64,000 bases of DNA from UBA8752 sp965659115. GTDB taxonomy: Bacteria > Bacteroidota > Bacteroidia > Flavobacteriales_D > Sanyastnellaceae. The translations under genes were made by a program, and so were the position numbers. Below are positions 51,204 to 59,730 of this stretch, piece by piece. Numbering within the stretch: position 1 is the first letter of the stretch; the number at the start of each line of letters is the position of its first letter. The notes beneath the pieces were generated by a model. It was given only the letters and a program-made list of their open reading frames with translations, was not told the DNA's origin and did no database searches. Location of the stretch: the NCBI GenBank assembly GCA_965659115.1, contig CBFHUP010000001.1:31128-95127 (forward strand). Direction: 5' to 3'.

Positions 51204-52247
51204 TTAGGCCTTGAGAAGGGTAAACGAAAAGGTGGAACCTTTGCCTTGGGTAGACCGCACAGAAATGCTCTGGTCGTGGGCTTCGATGATGTGCTTGACA
51301 ATTGCCAAGCCCAATCCGCTGCCTCCCGCATTGCGGGATCGGCTCTTGTCCACGCGGTAAAAGCGTTCAAAAATCCGTGGGAGGTGCTCTTCGGACATGC
51401 CCAGTCCATCGTCTGCAACCTCCACCAAAACTTGCTCTTCCATGTCGTAGCAGCGGATCTGGGTGGTGCCCTTTTCCTTGCCGTACCTCAGGCTGTTTGA
51501 CACCAAGTTTGTGATGACCTGCTCGATTTTGCCAGCGTCTCCTTGGACGTCGATTTTGCGCGTCCCGTCTTCCACGAACACCACGTTGATGTCCACGCGC
51601 TTGGCGCGCTGTTCGAGTTGGTCCATCACCTCCCGCACCAGGTGGCCGAGTTCGAAAGTGGTGACATCCAATTCCAAGGAGCCTCCTTCAATCTTGGTGA
51701 TGACGTCCAGGTCGTCGATGAGGCTGGCCATCCGGTCCACATTTTTGGCCGCCTTCATCAAGAATTTACGGTTGTGTTCCTGGTCTTCGAGCGCCCCTTC
51801 AAGCAAAGTCAAGATGTAGCCTTGAATGTTGAATACTGGGGTTTTCAATTCATGGGCGAGGTTGCCGATGAATTCCTTGCGAAAGGTGTCCTGCTCCTTG
51901 AGCAGAGAAATCTCATTGACTTTCTCGGTGGCCCAGTCCATGACATCGAGCCGAACCTTCTCCATCACATCTTCCCCCATGTGCACATCGCGCGCCCGCT
52001 CCTTGGTGCTCTTGAAGCGGTGAATGTTCTTGTAGATGATCCGAACTTTCTGGTAGATGAACTTCTCGATGGCACTGTAAATGATCGCCGTGGAAAGGGC
52101 AAACAATGCCAATGCCCCCAGTGCAAGGGCCTGCACTGGAGCCTGCACGCCATACATCCAGAAAACCGTTGTGACGCTCACTGTGCCAAACAACGTAACG
52201 AGCAAGGCGCACACCAGTGCGACACCACGGGGTGTGCGGACGTTCAT
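51204..52247 (-). CDS. Two-component sensor histidine kinase (PhoR-like)
   Basis: A 347-residue membrane kinase. Two helices (about residues 9-30 and 37-58) lie close together, so almost nothing is exposed outside; sensing is probably in the membrane or through a partner. A HAMP-like linker follows (YKNIHRFKSTKERARDVHMG). The H-box is NLAHELKTPVFNI (His132), the N-box VITNLVSNSLRYG, and the G boxes are VADDGLGMSEEHL and GGSGLGLAIVKHII. The ATG at 52247 overlaps the response-regulator stop by four bases, so they are a coupled pair. Confidence 0.93.
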   Translation of the reverse strand: MNVRTPRGVALVCALLVTLFGTVSVTTVFWMYGVQAPVQALALGALALFALSTAIIYSAIEKFIYQKVRIIYKNIHRFKSTKERARDVHMGEDVMEKVRLDVMDWATEKVNEISLLKEQDTFRKEFIGNLAHELKTPVFNIQGYILTLLEGALEDQEHNRKFLMKAAKNVDRMASLIDDLDVITKIEGGSLELDVTTFELGHLVREVMDQLEQRAKRVDINVVFVEDGTRKIDVQGDAGKIEQVITNLVSNSLRYGKEKGTTQIRCYDMEEQVLVEVADDGLGMSEEHLPRIFERFYRVDKSRSRNAGGSGLGLAIVKHIIEAHDQSISVRSTQGKGSTFSFTLLKA

Positions 52248-52924
52248 TCTTCTACGAACTTGTAGCCGACCCCCTTGACCGTCTTGAAATAATGGTCGCC
52301 CAGCTTCTCGCGGAGCTTGCGAATGTGGACGTCGATGGTGCGGTCTCCCACGACCACGTCGTTGCCCCACACTTGCGTCAAGATGGTGCTTCTATTAAAG
52401 ACCTTTCCGGGCTGCGTCACCAACAAAGACAGCAATTCAAATTCCTTTTTGGGCAGGCTGAACTCCACCCCATCGCGGATGACGATGTACCGGTCTCGGT
52501 CAATGGTGATGGTTTTGCCTTGGAATACTTCTTGGGCCACATCGGATTTCTTGCCCCGCCGCAACAAGGCCTTCATGCGGCTCAGCAAAACACGGGGCTT
52601 GATGGGCTTGGTGATGTAGTCATCGGCGCCGGCATCGAATCCTGCGATCTGGCTGTAGTCCTCACCACGCGCTGTCAAAAAGGCGATGACGGTACCGTCC
52701 AATTTGGAGTTTTCCCGCATTTCGATGCACGTTTCCATGCCGTCCATCTCGGGCATCATGACATCGAGCAGGATCAAATCAGGCGTGACTTTCTCGGCGA
52801 TTTCGATGGCCTCTCGGCCATTTCCGGCGGTGTACACGGCAAACCCCTCCTTCTCCAAGTTGTATTGGACCAATTCGAGAATGTCTGGCTCGTCATCCAC
52901 AACGAGTATCGTTTGGCTGTCCAT
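52244..52924 (-). CDS. Response regulator, OmpR/PhoB family
   Basis: A 226-residue transcription factor. The receiver domain has the acidic DDEPD pocket, the phospho-Asp54 in LLDVMMPEMDG, Thr in FLTARGED and the lysine in DDYITKPIKPR. A winged-helix effector domain follows (EFELLSLLVTQPGKVFNRST, VVGDRTIDVHIRKLREKLG, VKGVGYKFVEE). It pairs with the coupled kinase downstream. The pair is close in type to PhoB/PhoR, but phosphate control is not shown by the sequence. Confidence 0.94.
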   Translation of the reverse strand: MDSQTILVVDDEPDILELVQYNLEKEGFAVYTAGNGREAIEIAEKVTPDLILLDVMMPEMDGMETCIEMRENSKLDGTVIAFLTARGEDYSQIAGFDAGADDYITKPIKPRVLLSRMKALLRRGKKSDVAQEVFQGKTITIDRDRYIVIRDGVEFSLPKKEFELLSLLVTQPGKVFNRSTILTQVWGNDVVVGDRTIDVHIRKLREKLGDHYFKTVKGVGYKFVEE

Positions 52925-53034
52925 GGTGGGTTGTGTTCTTGGCAGAAAAGTAGCAAGCACAGCCAGCAGTTCAAGATTGTTGTGGGCGCGTTGTGAATGC
53001 TTTGAGCGTGATGACGAAACCCGCGCCCTACATC

Positions 53035-54354
53035 TCAGGGTTTTTGGAGGCTTTGTGGGGCCAGACACCACCGGGCGATGAACGGGTGCGTGACGGTGTT
53101 CAACACCTTTTTTTCGGCCCAGAAATCCATCAGGGCATCTTCCAAAGGCAAGGCCAAGTGCTGGGCCGCGCGCAAAGCGATCAAAACTGCCGCAAGTGCG
53201 AGGGGTTGGGCACACCATATTCCTATGCCCAATGCCAGAATTCCCCAAGTCACAGAGACGCCTACCATGGTGAGCGGGACGCTCATGGTGGTTCTAAAAG
53301 CGACCTCTTTGAGGCGCTGCGCCGCGAGGGTTTGGGCCATGCGGGGCCACCAACCTGTGGTCAAGGCAAACACCACCCAAGCGGGGAAGCGCCACAAGAG
53401 GGGCGTGATCTTGGTTTTCTTCCCCGCGCACACCCTTCCAGCAGCGGCGAAGTCGTCCGACAATTTGGGATGTCCCACACCGGCATGGAGCGCGTTCTCA
53501 AAATCCGAAAGGGCATCTTCGGGACACGCCTTCAACGCATCGGCAGCCGTTTGAAGCTGTTGGGCTTCGGCGTGGCGCCCATTGTACCCTTCCAAAAACC
53601 GACAAACAGCAAGGTGCACATCGTACAACGGAGGTTCGAGAAGGTGCACGGAATGGTGCACCAGGGCCTCGTGCATGCGTCCACTCAATGCACGCCGCGA
53701 AGCGCCAGTATCCGATGCCAAGTCAGGGATGTCTGAAGTTTCAACCGGTGGCCCGATCCGGACGCGCGCGGCTGTTCGGTATCCCTCGTAACGCTCAAAA
53801 TCGAGCACAAGGGGGTGGATGTCCAAACCGCGTTTGCGGATTTCCGGCCGTTGCAAGGCCCCTGCTATGAGCCGGGCGGTGCCGTGTCGGAGCCTGCGAA
53901 TGCGCCGTTCATCGAGGTGCCCCGCCTCCGGGAAAATCCCACAAACCGCACCTTGCTCGAGCCGGGCATGGGCGGCTTCGAAAGTGTCTTTGTTGCGGCT
54001 GGCCATGTTTGGAGCCCTGTCGATGGCCCTGAAAACAGGCATCATATTGAACCTCAGCAGCACCCAACGCGGCAACGGCTTTCGAAACACATCAGCCCGG
54101 GTAAAGAAATGCAGTTGCCGTTCGAGCATCACACATGCCAAGACGGGGTCGGCCAGGCCATTTTGATGGCCTGCAATGAGCAATTTGGCGCGGTCACCTG
54201 CCCCTGAGTTCCTCAAGTGGTGCGCACCGGGCACCGGGCCATCTATGCGGTGCCACAACTTGGCTCCCCACCGAACCCACGGCCGAATCACGGCATACAG
54301 AAAGTGACGCGCATGCCGGGGAACGACAAAGGGCGGCGGCGCTATTCTGGGCAC
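53035..54354 (-). CDS. PlsC-type acyltransferase
   Basis: A 439-residue protein with a lysophospholipid acyltransferase domain in the first 200 residues. The catalytic region is AGHQNGLADPVLACVMLE (His with the Asp five residues on), then FTRADVFRKPLPRWVLLRF and the substrate block GIFPEAGHLDERR (usually FPEG). The last 130 residues contain two hydrophobic stretches (VSVTWGILALGIGIWCA and QPLALAAVLIALRAAQ), giving a membrane anchor. It may acylate a lipid other than lysophosphatidic acid. The start codon is GTG at 54354, right after the pheT stop (TAA), so translation may be coupled. Confidence 0.82.
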   Translation of the reverse strand: MPRIAPPPFVVPRHARHFLYAVIRPWVRWGAKLWHRIDGPVPGAHHLRNSGAGDRAKLLIAGHQNGLADPVLACVMLERQLHFFTRADVFRKPLPRWVLLRFNMMPVFRAIDRAPNMASRNKDTFEAAHARLEQGAVCGIFPEAGHLDERRIRRLRHGTARLIAGALQRPEIRKRGLDIHPLVLDFERYEGYRTAARVRIGPPVETSDIPDLASDTGASRRALSGRMHEALVHHSVHLLEPPLYDVHLAVCRFLEGYNGRHAEAQQLQTAADALKACPEDALSDFENALHAGVGHPKLSDDFAAAGRVCAGKKTKITPLLWRFPAWVVFALTTGWWPRMAQTLAAQRLKEVAFRTTMSVPLTMVGVSVTWGILALGIGIWCAQPLALAAVLIALRAAQHLALPLEDALMDFWAEKKVLNTVTHPFIARWCLAPQSLQKP

Positions 54355-56808
54355 TTATCTCAGGGTAACTCCAAGGCGTTGGTCCAATTGACCACAGATC
54401 CGCTCCATGGTCTTGTCGATGGCTTTCTCGCTGAGCGTTTTCTCAGCATCCTGCAGCTGAACAGAGATGGCGTAGGATGTTTTTTCCGTCTTCTCGTCGT
54501 GGTAGACATCGAACAGGTTGACGTCTCGCAGAAGTTTGCCCCCGGTTTGACGGACGACACCTTCGATGCCGGCATAGGTCACCCCTGACGGAACTTGGAG
54601 ACTCAGGTCCCTGCGCACAGAGGGGAATCGCGCCAATTCCCGGGCTTTGATTTTGCCTTTTCCTGACCAACTGACCAAGCCACCAAAGGGCAGGTCGGCG
54701 TGGAAGACGTCAACGTCAAGTCCAAATTTGCGACAGAGGGCAGGGTGGACGAGGCCAGCGCGGACCGAAAAGCCCTTCGGACCTTTCCATTCGAGTCCTT
54801 CCTTAAACAAGTCGCCCCCGGGGAGGGGAGCGCATTGCAGTCCGGATACCCCACACTGGGTGAGCAAGGCCTCCACGGCGCCTTTCAACGAGGACATGCC
54901 GTCTTGATCCAACTTGCGCCAGCTTTCGGGGGCGGTCAGGCCCGACACCGTCAAGCCGAGCTGCTCGGATTCAACGTGGCCGCCTTGGCCGTCCTGGGCA
55001 TAGACTTTGCCGAACTCAAAGAGCGACAAGTCGGGCCGTTGGTGGTTCTTGTTGCGGGCGACGGTTTCGAGCCCTTGGAAGAGCAAGGATTGCCGCATCG
55101 CATCCAATTCGGAGCTCAAAGGGTTGAGCAAAATGACGGCGCGTTCTGGATCGAGACTTTGGTCTTCTGTGAGCTTGAGGTGCTCAGAGGGGACCAGTGA
55201 ATTGTGCATGACTTCATGGAATCCGCGGCCCACGAGGGTGCGCGCCAGGTCATTGCGCAGTTGTTCGGGATCGGGATGGGGCTTGGGCGAGAGCGATATG
55301 GTCATCCTTCCGGGAAGAGGGATGTGATCGTATCCGTGAATGCGCAAGACTTCTTCCACCACATCTGCCGGGCGGGTGACGTCCCTTCGATAAGCAGGCA
55401 CGCTCAGGGACAGGGCGCCTTTGTCTTCTGACACAATGCCAATGTCGAGGCTGGCCAAAATGCCCTTGACACGCTGCCGGTCCAATGGAACCCCAATCAT
55501 GGTGTCCAAGGTCTCCCAGCTCAGTTCCACACAGGCCGCTTGGGGCCAGTTGCCTGAGAAGACCTGCAATCCGCCATCGACCGTGGCGCCCGCGCATTCT
55601 GCCAAAAGGGAGACGGCTTTCTCCATTCCCGAAGGGGTCATTTCAGGATCAACACCGCGCTCAAAGCGAAACGACGCATCGGTAGAGAGGGTGTGACGCT
55701 TGGCGCTTTTGCGAATGGTGACCGGCTCGAACCAGGCGCTTTCCAAGAAGACCGACGTGGTCCCTTCGTGAACGCTGCTGTGGACGCCTCCAAAAACACC
55801 GGCAAGGCACATGGGTTTTTCGGCATCCGCGATCACCAAATCGGCCGCAGTGAGCGTCATCTCCTTGCCGTCCAAGGCGGTGAAGGCCTCGCCTTCTGTG
55901 GCCTTTCGGACACGGACTTGGTCTCCAGCGATGCGATCGGCATCAAAAGCGTGCAGGGGCTGTCCGAGGTCGTGCAACACATAGTTGGTCACATCGACGA
56001 CGTTGTTTTTGGGTTCCAGACCGATGGCACGCAATCGCTGTTGCAACCATTCGGGGGAAGGACCTACTTGCACGTTGCGCAGTGTGATGCCCATGTAGCG
56101 TGGGGCACCATCAGCATCTTCCACCTCAAGAGAGATGGGGCCTTTCCCTTCGGAGAGCGCAGGGCTTGCAGAGGCAGTCAATGCGGGTACACCTTGGCCG
56201 GTGCCAGTTCCTCCGTTCCACAACAGGGCCGCACGAAGGTCGCGGGCCACCCCTATGTGGCCCATGGCATCGGTCCGGTTTGGCGTCAGGCCGATTTCAA
56301 TCCGGTGGTCGCTTTCCACGCCAAGGGCGGCTGCAGCGCCTGCCCCGATCTCCGCGGTGGCATCGAGCACGAGGATGCCATCGTGCCCTTTTCCGAGGCC
56401 CAATTCGTCCTCTGCACAAATCATACCCTCAGAAACTTCGCCTCGAATTTTGCCTTTCTTGATTTTGAAGGGCTCCCCTTCTGTGGGGTGGCAGACGGCG
56501 CCAACAGTGGCCACAATGACCTTCTGTCCTGCTGCGACATTGGGGGCGCCACACACAATGTTGAGCGGGGCATCGCCCCCCACATCGACCGTTGTGACAC
56601 GGAGCCGGTCTGCATTGGGGTGCTGTTCGCAGGTCAAGACATTGCCGACCACCATGCCTTTGAGACCACCTGGTACGGCTGGAATTTCTTCTACGCCCTC
56701 GACTTCCAGGCCTGTGGCGGTCAGGATGTCAGATATGGCTTGCGCATCGAGGCCTTTCTGGTGATCGATGGGGAGCCAAGTCCTGAGCCAATCAAGGGAA
56801 ACGTTCAT
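54355..56808 (-). CDS. pheT: Phenylalanine-tRNA ligase beta subunit
   Basis: An 817-residue PheT. It shows the EMAP/tRNA-binding domain near the N-terminus (VVGNVLTCEQHPNADRLRVT, VCGAPNVAAGQKVIVA), B3/B4 editing region (about 210-400), B5 and a catalytic-like core with EVLRIHGYDHIPLPGRM and FHEVMHNSLVPSEHL. The C-terminal anticodon-binding FDX domain is in FPSVRRDLSLQVPSGVTYAG and the final lines. The ATG at 56808 starts MNVSLDWLRTWLPID, the family start. Unlike most bacteria, it is not next to pheS, which lies 3 kb away on the other strand. Confidence 0.96.
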   Translation of the reverse strand: MNVSLDWLRTWLPIDHQKGLDAQAISDILTATGLEVEGVEEIPAVPGGLKGMVVGNVLTCEQHPNADRLRVTTVDVGGDAPLNIVCGAPNVAAGQKVIVATVGAVCHPTEGEPFKIKKGKIRGEVSEGMICAEDELGLGKGHDGILVLDATAEIGAGAAAALGVESDHRIEIGLTPNRTDAMGHIGVARDLRAALLWNGGTGTGQGVPALTASASPALSEGKGPISLEVEDADGAPRYMGITLRNVQVGPSPEWLQQRLRAIGLEPKNNVVDVTNYVLHDLGQPLHAFDADRIAGDQVRVRKATEGEAFTALDGKEMTLTAADLVIADAEKPMCLAGVFGGVHSSVHEGTTSVFLESAWFEPVTIRKSAKRHTLSTDASFRFERGVDPEMTPSGMEKAVSLLAECAGATVDGGLQVFSGNWPQAACVELSWETLDTMIGVPLDRQRVKGILASLDIGIVSEDKGALSLSVPAYRRDVTRPADVVEEVLRIHGYDHIPLPGRMTISLSPKPHPDPEQLRNDLARTLVGRGFHEVMHNSLVPSEHLKLTEDQSLDPERAVILLNPLSSELDAMRQSLLFQGLETVARNKNHQRPDLSLFEFGKVYAQDGQGGHVESEQLGLTVSGLTAPESWRKLDQDGMSSLKGAVEALLTQCGVSGLQCAPLPGGDLFKEGLEWKGPKGFSVRAGLVHPALCRKFGLDVDVFHADLPFGGLVSWSGKGKIKARELARFPSVRRDLSLQVPSGVTYAGIEGVVRQTGGKLLRDVNLFDVYHDEKTEKTSYAISVQLQDAEKTLSEKAIDKTMERICGQLDQRLGVTLR

Positions 56809-56938
56809 GCGGCTGGTTTTTTTGCTGACGGTTGAAGCCCGCCTGGGCGCTCGCGAATTTAATCCACGAAACGAAGCAGGAGTGTGGTTCAAGACGATTG
56901 GTGGGTTCTCGCGAAAGGCTTTAATATCTTACAGCCGT

Positions 56939-56963
56939 GGAACGCGTCGCTGTGAAGCGTTCC
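56939..56963. promoter_or_regulatory. Inverted repeat upstream of the REC-CRP gene
   Basis: GGAACGC (56939-56945) and GCGTTCC (56957-56963) form a perfect seven-base inverted repeat with an 11-base spacer. It ends 22 bp before the GTG start. It could be an operator for a dimeric regulator, perhaps the gene's own product, or a hairpin in the leader. Confidence 0.4.
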
Positions 56964-56985
56964 TCCTTGCTACAATATCGACGCC

Positions 56986-58038
56986 GTGAAAAAGATTCTC
57001 ATCATCGAGGACAACCAATTTCTTCGGACTACTACTGCTGATATTCTTCAATTGGCGGGCTATGAAGTCATACAAGCTGAACATGGCAAGGCTGGGGTTG
57101 AGCGCGCTCAACTCGACCGGCCCGACATGATCGTTTGTGACGTGGAGATGCCCGAACTCGACGGCTACGGCGTGCTGCATTACCTCTCCAACGACCCAAA
57201 AACAGCGATGATTCCGTTTATTTTCTTGACTTCGAGGGATGGAGCCGAGGAAATGAGAAGGGGAATGTCGAGCGGAGCAGACGATTATTTGGTCAAGCCA
57301 TTCAGCGAAGCTGATTTGCTGGCGACCATCGAAGTGCGCCTCAAGAAAAGCGCCATCCTGCAGCGCGAATACGGCCGCCCACCGCAGCGACTCAATGAAT
57401 TCATCGCGGACGCCACCGAACAAGGAGGGATTCCCGGCATCGATGTCGGAGACAGACCGCGGCGTTTCGGTGCGGGCCAGGTGCTGTTTTCAGAGGGAGA
57501 CGCCACCAACAACGTGTACTACGTTGCCTCGGGCGTGGTCAAGGTGTTTCGCACCGACAACTACGGCAAGGAACTGATCATCGAGCTCTGCAAGCCGGGA
57601 GACTTCTTGGGCCACATGGACGTGCTCAAAGGGCTGGAGTACACCAGTGCTGCCGAAGTGCTCGAGGACGCTGAAGTTCACCTCATTCCACGCAAAGTAT
57701 TCTTGGACTTGATGCACCGAAACCGTGATGTAGCCATGCGGTTTATCCGCATGTTGGCCGGTGAAGTGACCCAAAATCAAGAACGGCTGCTGGCCTTGGC
57801 ATATGCTTCCGTTCGGGAGCGCACAGCCCAGGCACTGCTGGATTTGAGTGACCGATTCAAAGAATCTGAAAAGAAGCCGCAGTTGAGCAGAGAGGACCTC
57901 GCAGGGATGGTGGGCACCGCGAAGGAGAGCTTGATTCGCGCCCTGAGTGACTTTAAATCTGATGGCTGGGTAAGCTTGCAAGGCAAGAACGTCCTCATCG
58001 AGGACGAGGTGTCCCTCAAGCGCTTTGCGGGCCGATAA
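56986..58038 (+). CDS. Response regulator fused to CRP/FNR-type transcription factor
   Basis: A 350-residue regulator with a GTG start. Residues 1-125 are a receiver domain: acidic pair in IIEDNQ, phospho-Asp52 in VCDVEMPELDG, Thr/Ser in FLTSRDG, and Lys in DDYLVKPFSEADL. Residues about 150-255 are a cyclic-nucleotide-binding-like barrel (FGAGQVLFSEGDATNNVYYV, SGVVKVFR, GDFLGHMDVLKGLEYTSAAE). Residues about 270-340 are a Crp-type helix-turn-helix (VRERTAQALLDLSDRF, SREDLAGMVGTAKESLIRAL). So phosphorylation, and perhaps a ligand, would both feed one DNA-binding dimer. No kinase gene is adjacent. Confidence 0.92.
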   Translation: MKKILIIEDNQFLRTTTADILQLAGYEVIQAEHGKAGVERAQLDRPDMIVCDVEMPELDGYGVLHYLSNDPKTAMIPFIFLTSRDGAEEMRRGMSSGADDYLVKPFSEADLLATIEVRLKKSAILQREYGRPPQRLNEFIADATEQGGIPGIDVGDRPRRFGAGQVLFSEGDATNNVYYVASGVVKVFRTDNYGKELIIELCKPGDFLGHMDVLKGLEYTSAAEVLEDAEVHLIPRKVFLDLMHRNRDVAMRFIRMLAGEVTQNQERLLALAYASVRERTAQALLDLSDRFKESEKKPQLSREDLAGMVGTAKESLIRALSDFKSDGWVSLQGKNVLIEDEVSLKRFAGR

Positions 58039-58378
58039 GGTCTGCTGGATTGTCCCCGAAATATTCCAACAACCCCCTTCTAATCAGCACGTCCTGTTGT
58101 TTGGGCTCTAGCTCGGGCAAGGGCACTTTTTCTTCGAAGTGGGGCCAGCCTTCTTCGTCGCGTCCCACAAAAGCGTAAAAGCCCTCGGGCACCATGACCG
58201 TGCACACCGCAACGTGCATCAGGTCCATTTTTTCATCCTTCTTGAAGGTTCTAAATCCCTGACCCAGTTCTTGCACCCCCACCAAAAAGAGGATGTCCTG
58301 TAGGTCCATGCCACCGCCAAACCGTTTTTCTAAAACGTTGAGCAGGTTGCGCCAGCGGGTTTCAAATTCGACGTCCAT
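58016..58378 (-). CDS. Conserved hypothetical protein
   Basis: A 120-residue acidic cytoplasmic protein: MDVEFETRWRNLLNVLEKRF, then DLQDILFLVGVQELGQGFRT, DLMHVAVCTVMVPEGFY and an end with LLEYFGDNPADL. No catalytic motif or domain is recognised. The even, coding-like composition and ATG at 58378 support a real gene; the codon at 58390 is only TTG. Its 3' end overlaps that of the REC-CRP gene by 23 bp tail to tail, and it lies 33 bp downstream of the tRNA terminator region on the same strand. Confidence 0.72.
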   Translation of the reverse strand: MDVEFETRWRNLLNVLEKRFGGGMDLQDILFLVGVQELGQGFRTFKKDEKMDLMHVAVCTVMVPEGFYAFVGRDEEGWPHFEEKVPLPELEPKQQDVLIRRGLLEYFGDNPADLIGPQSA

Positions 58379-58410
58379 GGGGAACTGCAATGGTAGGAAA
58401 ACAGAAAGAA

Positions 58411-58430
58411 GAGCCCGAAGGCTCCCCTTT
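58411..58430 (-). terminator. Terminator after tRNA-Pro
   Basis: On the minus strand GAGCC, a TTCG tetraloop and GGCTC form a five-pair hairpin, followed by TTCTTTCTGTTTT. It lies about eight bases after the tRNA 3' end. The UUCG loop makes the short stem stable. Confidence 0.65.
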
Positions 58431-58437
58431 CAGATGT

Positions 58438-58509
58438 CGGGATGACTGGACTCGAACCAGCGACCACACGTCCCCCAGACGCGTACTCTACCAACTGAGC
58501 TACATCCCG
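58438..58509 (-). tRNA. tRNA-Pro (anticodon GGG)
   Basis: The minus strand folds as a full cloverleaf of 72 nt. Acceptor CGGGATG pairs with CATCCCG over seven pairs. The D-arm is GCTC/GAGT with an 8-base loop AGTTGGTA. The anticodon stem CGCGT/ACGTG encloses the loop CTGGGGG, giving anticodon GGG, which reads CCC and CCU for proline. The variable loop has five bases and the T-arm is GCTGG/CCAGT with TTCGAGT. CCA is not encoded (discriminator A, then CA). A short hairpin terminator follows. Confidence 0.95.
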
Positions 58510-58566
58510 GATTTCGCCGAAGCGGAGCGCGAAAATAGGCAATTCCTACCGTCTACGGGAAGAAAG

Positions 58567-58956
58567 TCATTCCATGATGACCGTCTGTTCGTTGGTCAAC
58601 TCCTCTTCGATCTTGATGATGCCAATGCCTTCGAGGGATCCTTTGGTGGCTTCGATGTCAAGGACAGCGAATCCAGCTTGACCTTGCTGGTAATATTCGG
58701 AGAAATTGAAACTCACACTGCCTGCCGCATTGGTGACTTGTGTGGTGTCAAACCGGAGCTCACCGATGACGGTTTGGTTGACCGATCCGACCGCAAAAAG
58801 GCGAACTTCTGCCCCTTGGACAGGAGCGCCCAAGCTGTTTTGAACGTAGATCACCGCAACGGTGTCTTCGATTTCGTTGCATCCGTTGAAACCAAAAGCG
58901 CCAACAAACAATAAGGCCAGCATGCCGAAAACGTGGAGGGGGGTGTTGGATTTCAT
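58567..58956 (-). CDS. Putative lipoprotein of unknown function
   Basis: A 129-residue protein with a lipoprotein signal: MKSNTPLHVFGMLALLFVGA leading to GFNGC, a lipobox with Cys at about residue 25. The mature part (TVAVIYVQNSLGAPVQGAEV, then GSVSFNFSEYY, AGFAVLDIEATKG) resembles a single carboxypeptidase-regulatory or transthyretin-like beta fold, which is inference from the VxNxxGxPVxGAxV pattern. The ATG at 58956 is chosen for the signal. Divergent from the cyclophilin gene. Confidence 0.72.
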   Translation of the reverse strand: MKSNTPLHVFGMLALLFVGAFGFNGCNEIEDTVAVIYVQNSLGAPVQGAEVRLFAVGSVNQTVIGELRFDTTQVTNAAGSVSFNFSEYYQQGQAGFAVLDIEATKGSLEGIGIIKIEEELTNEQTVIME

Positions 58957-59028
58957 ATTTTCGAAGTCGCTATCCGCAGGACGGTTCATCGTCGATGCGA
59001 GGTTTACAAATAACGCAAATTCCAATCG

Positions 59029-59724
59029 ATGGTTGTCTCTTTCTCCCGCACAATGGTGCTGATGTTGTCTTTTCTCTTCCTGCCCTTGGCCACAATGGCG
59101 TCTGCAGATTCAGGCGATCGCAAGCAGGTGCGCATCGAAACTTCGCTGGGCACCATGGTGGTAGAGCTCTATGATGAGACGCCTGAGCACCGCGATAACT
59201 TCCTGAAGCTTGTCGCAGAGGGCTTTTATGACGAGCTGCTGTGGCACCGCGTCATCAAAGGGTTTATGGCACAAGGCGGAGATCCGAATTCGCGCGATGC
59301 GGAGTCAGGAGTCCGTTTAGGATCCGGAGGACCAGGGTACACCGTGCCCGCAGAAATTGACCCGCAGTTCATTCATGTCAAGGGGGCCTTGGCGGCTGCA
59401 CGACAGGGAGACCAAGTCAACCCAGCTCGGCGCAGCAGCGGCAGCCAATTTTACATCGTTCAAGGCCGTGAAGTCAGCCAGCAAATGCTGCAAGGGGTGG
59501 TGCGCAACATTGCCCAATCCACCGGAGAATCGTTTGCTTACACTCCAGATCAGATTGCCCAATACTTGGAACTTGGCGGCACGCCCCACCTCGATATGCA
59601 GTACACGGTTTTTGGCCGCGTCATCGAAGGCATCGAAGTTGTGGATGCCATTTGTGCGTCCATTTCTACGCGCTCCAATCGTCCTTTAGAGGACATCACC
59701 ATGAGGATGGAAATCATCAACTGA
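59029..59724 (+). CDS. Periplasmic cyclophilin-type peptidyl-prolyl isomerase
   Basis: A 231-residue exported isomerase. The signal peptide spans about residues 8-26 (VLMLSFLFLPLATMASA). The cyclophilin domain begins VRIETSLGTMVVELYDETPE. Active-site residues are seen in LLWHRVIKGFMAQGGDP (the H-R-V-I-x-x-F-M-x-Q-G-G-D motif) and SSGSQFYIVQG. An insert of about 40 residues (VSQQMLQGVVRNIAQSTGES to YLELGGTP) sits before the last strands, as in other Bacteroidota members. VFGRVIEGIEVVDAI closes the domain. It helps fold envelope proteins. pheS starts 7 bp later. Confidence 0.92.
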   Translation: MVVSFSRTMVLMLSFLFLPLATMASADSGDRKQVRIETSLGTMVVELYDETPEHRDNFLKLVAEGFYDELLWHRVIKGFMAQGGDPNSRDAESGVRLGSGGPGYTVPAEIDPQFIHVKGALAAARQGDQVNPARRSSGSQFYIVQGREVSQQMLQGVVRNIAQSTGESFAYTPDQIAQYLELGGTPHLDMQYTVFGRVIEGIEVVDAICASISTRSNRPLEDITMRMEIIN

Positions 59725-59730
59725 GCATTC

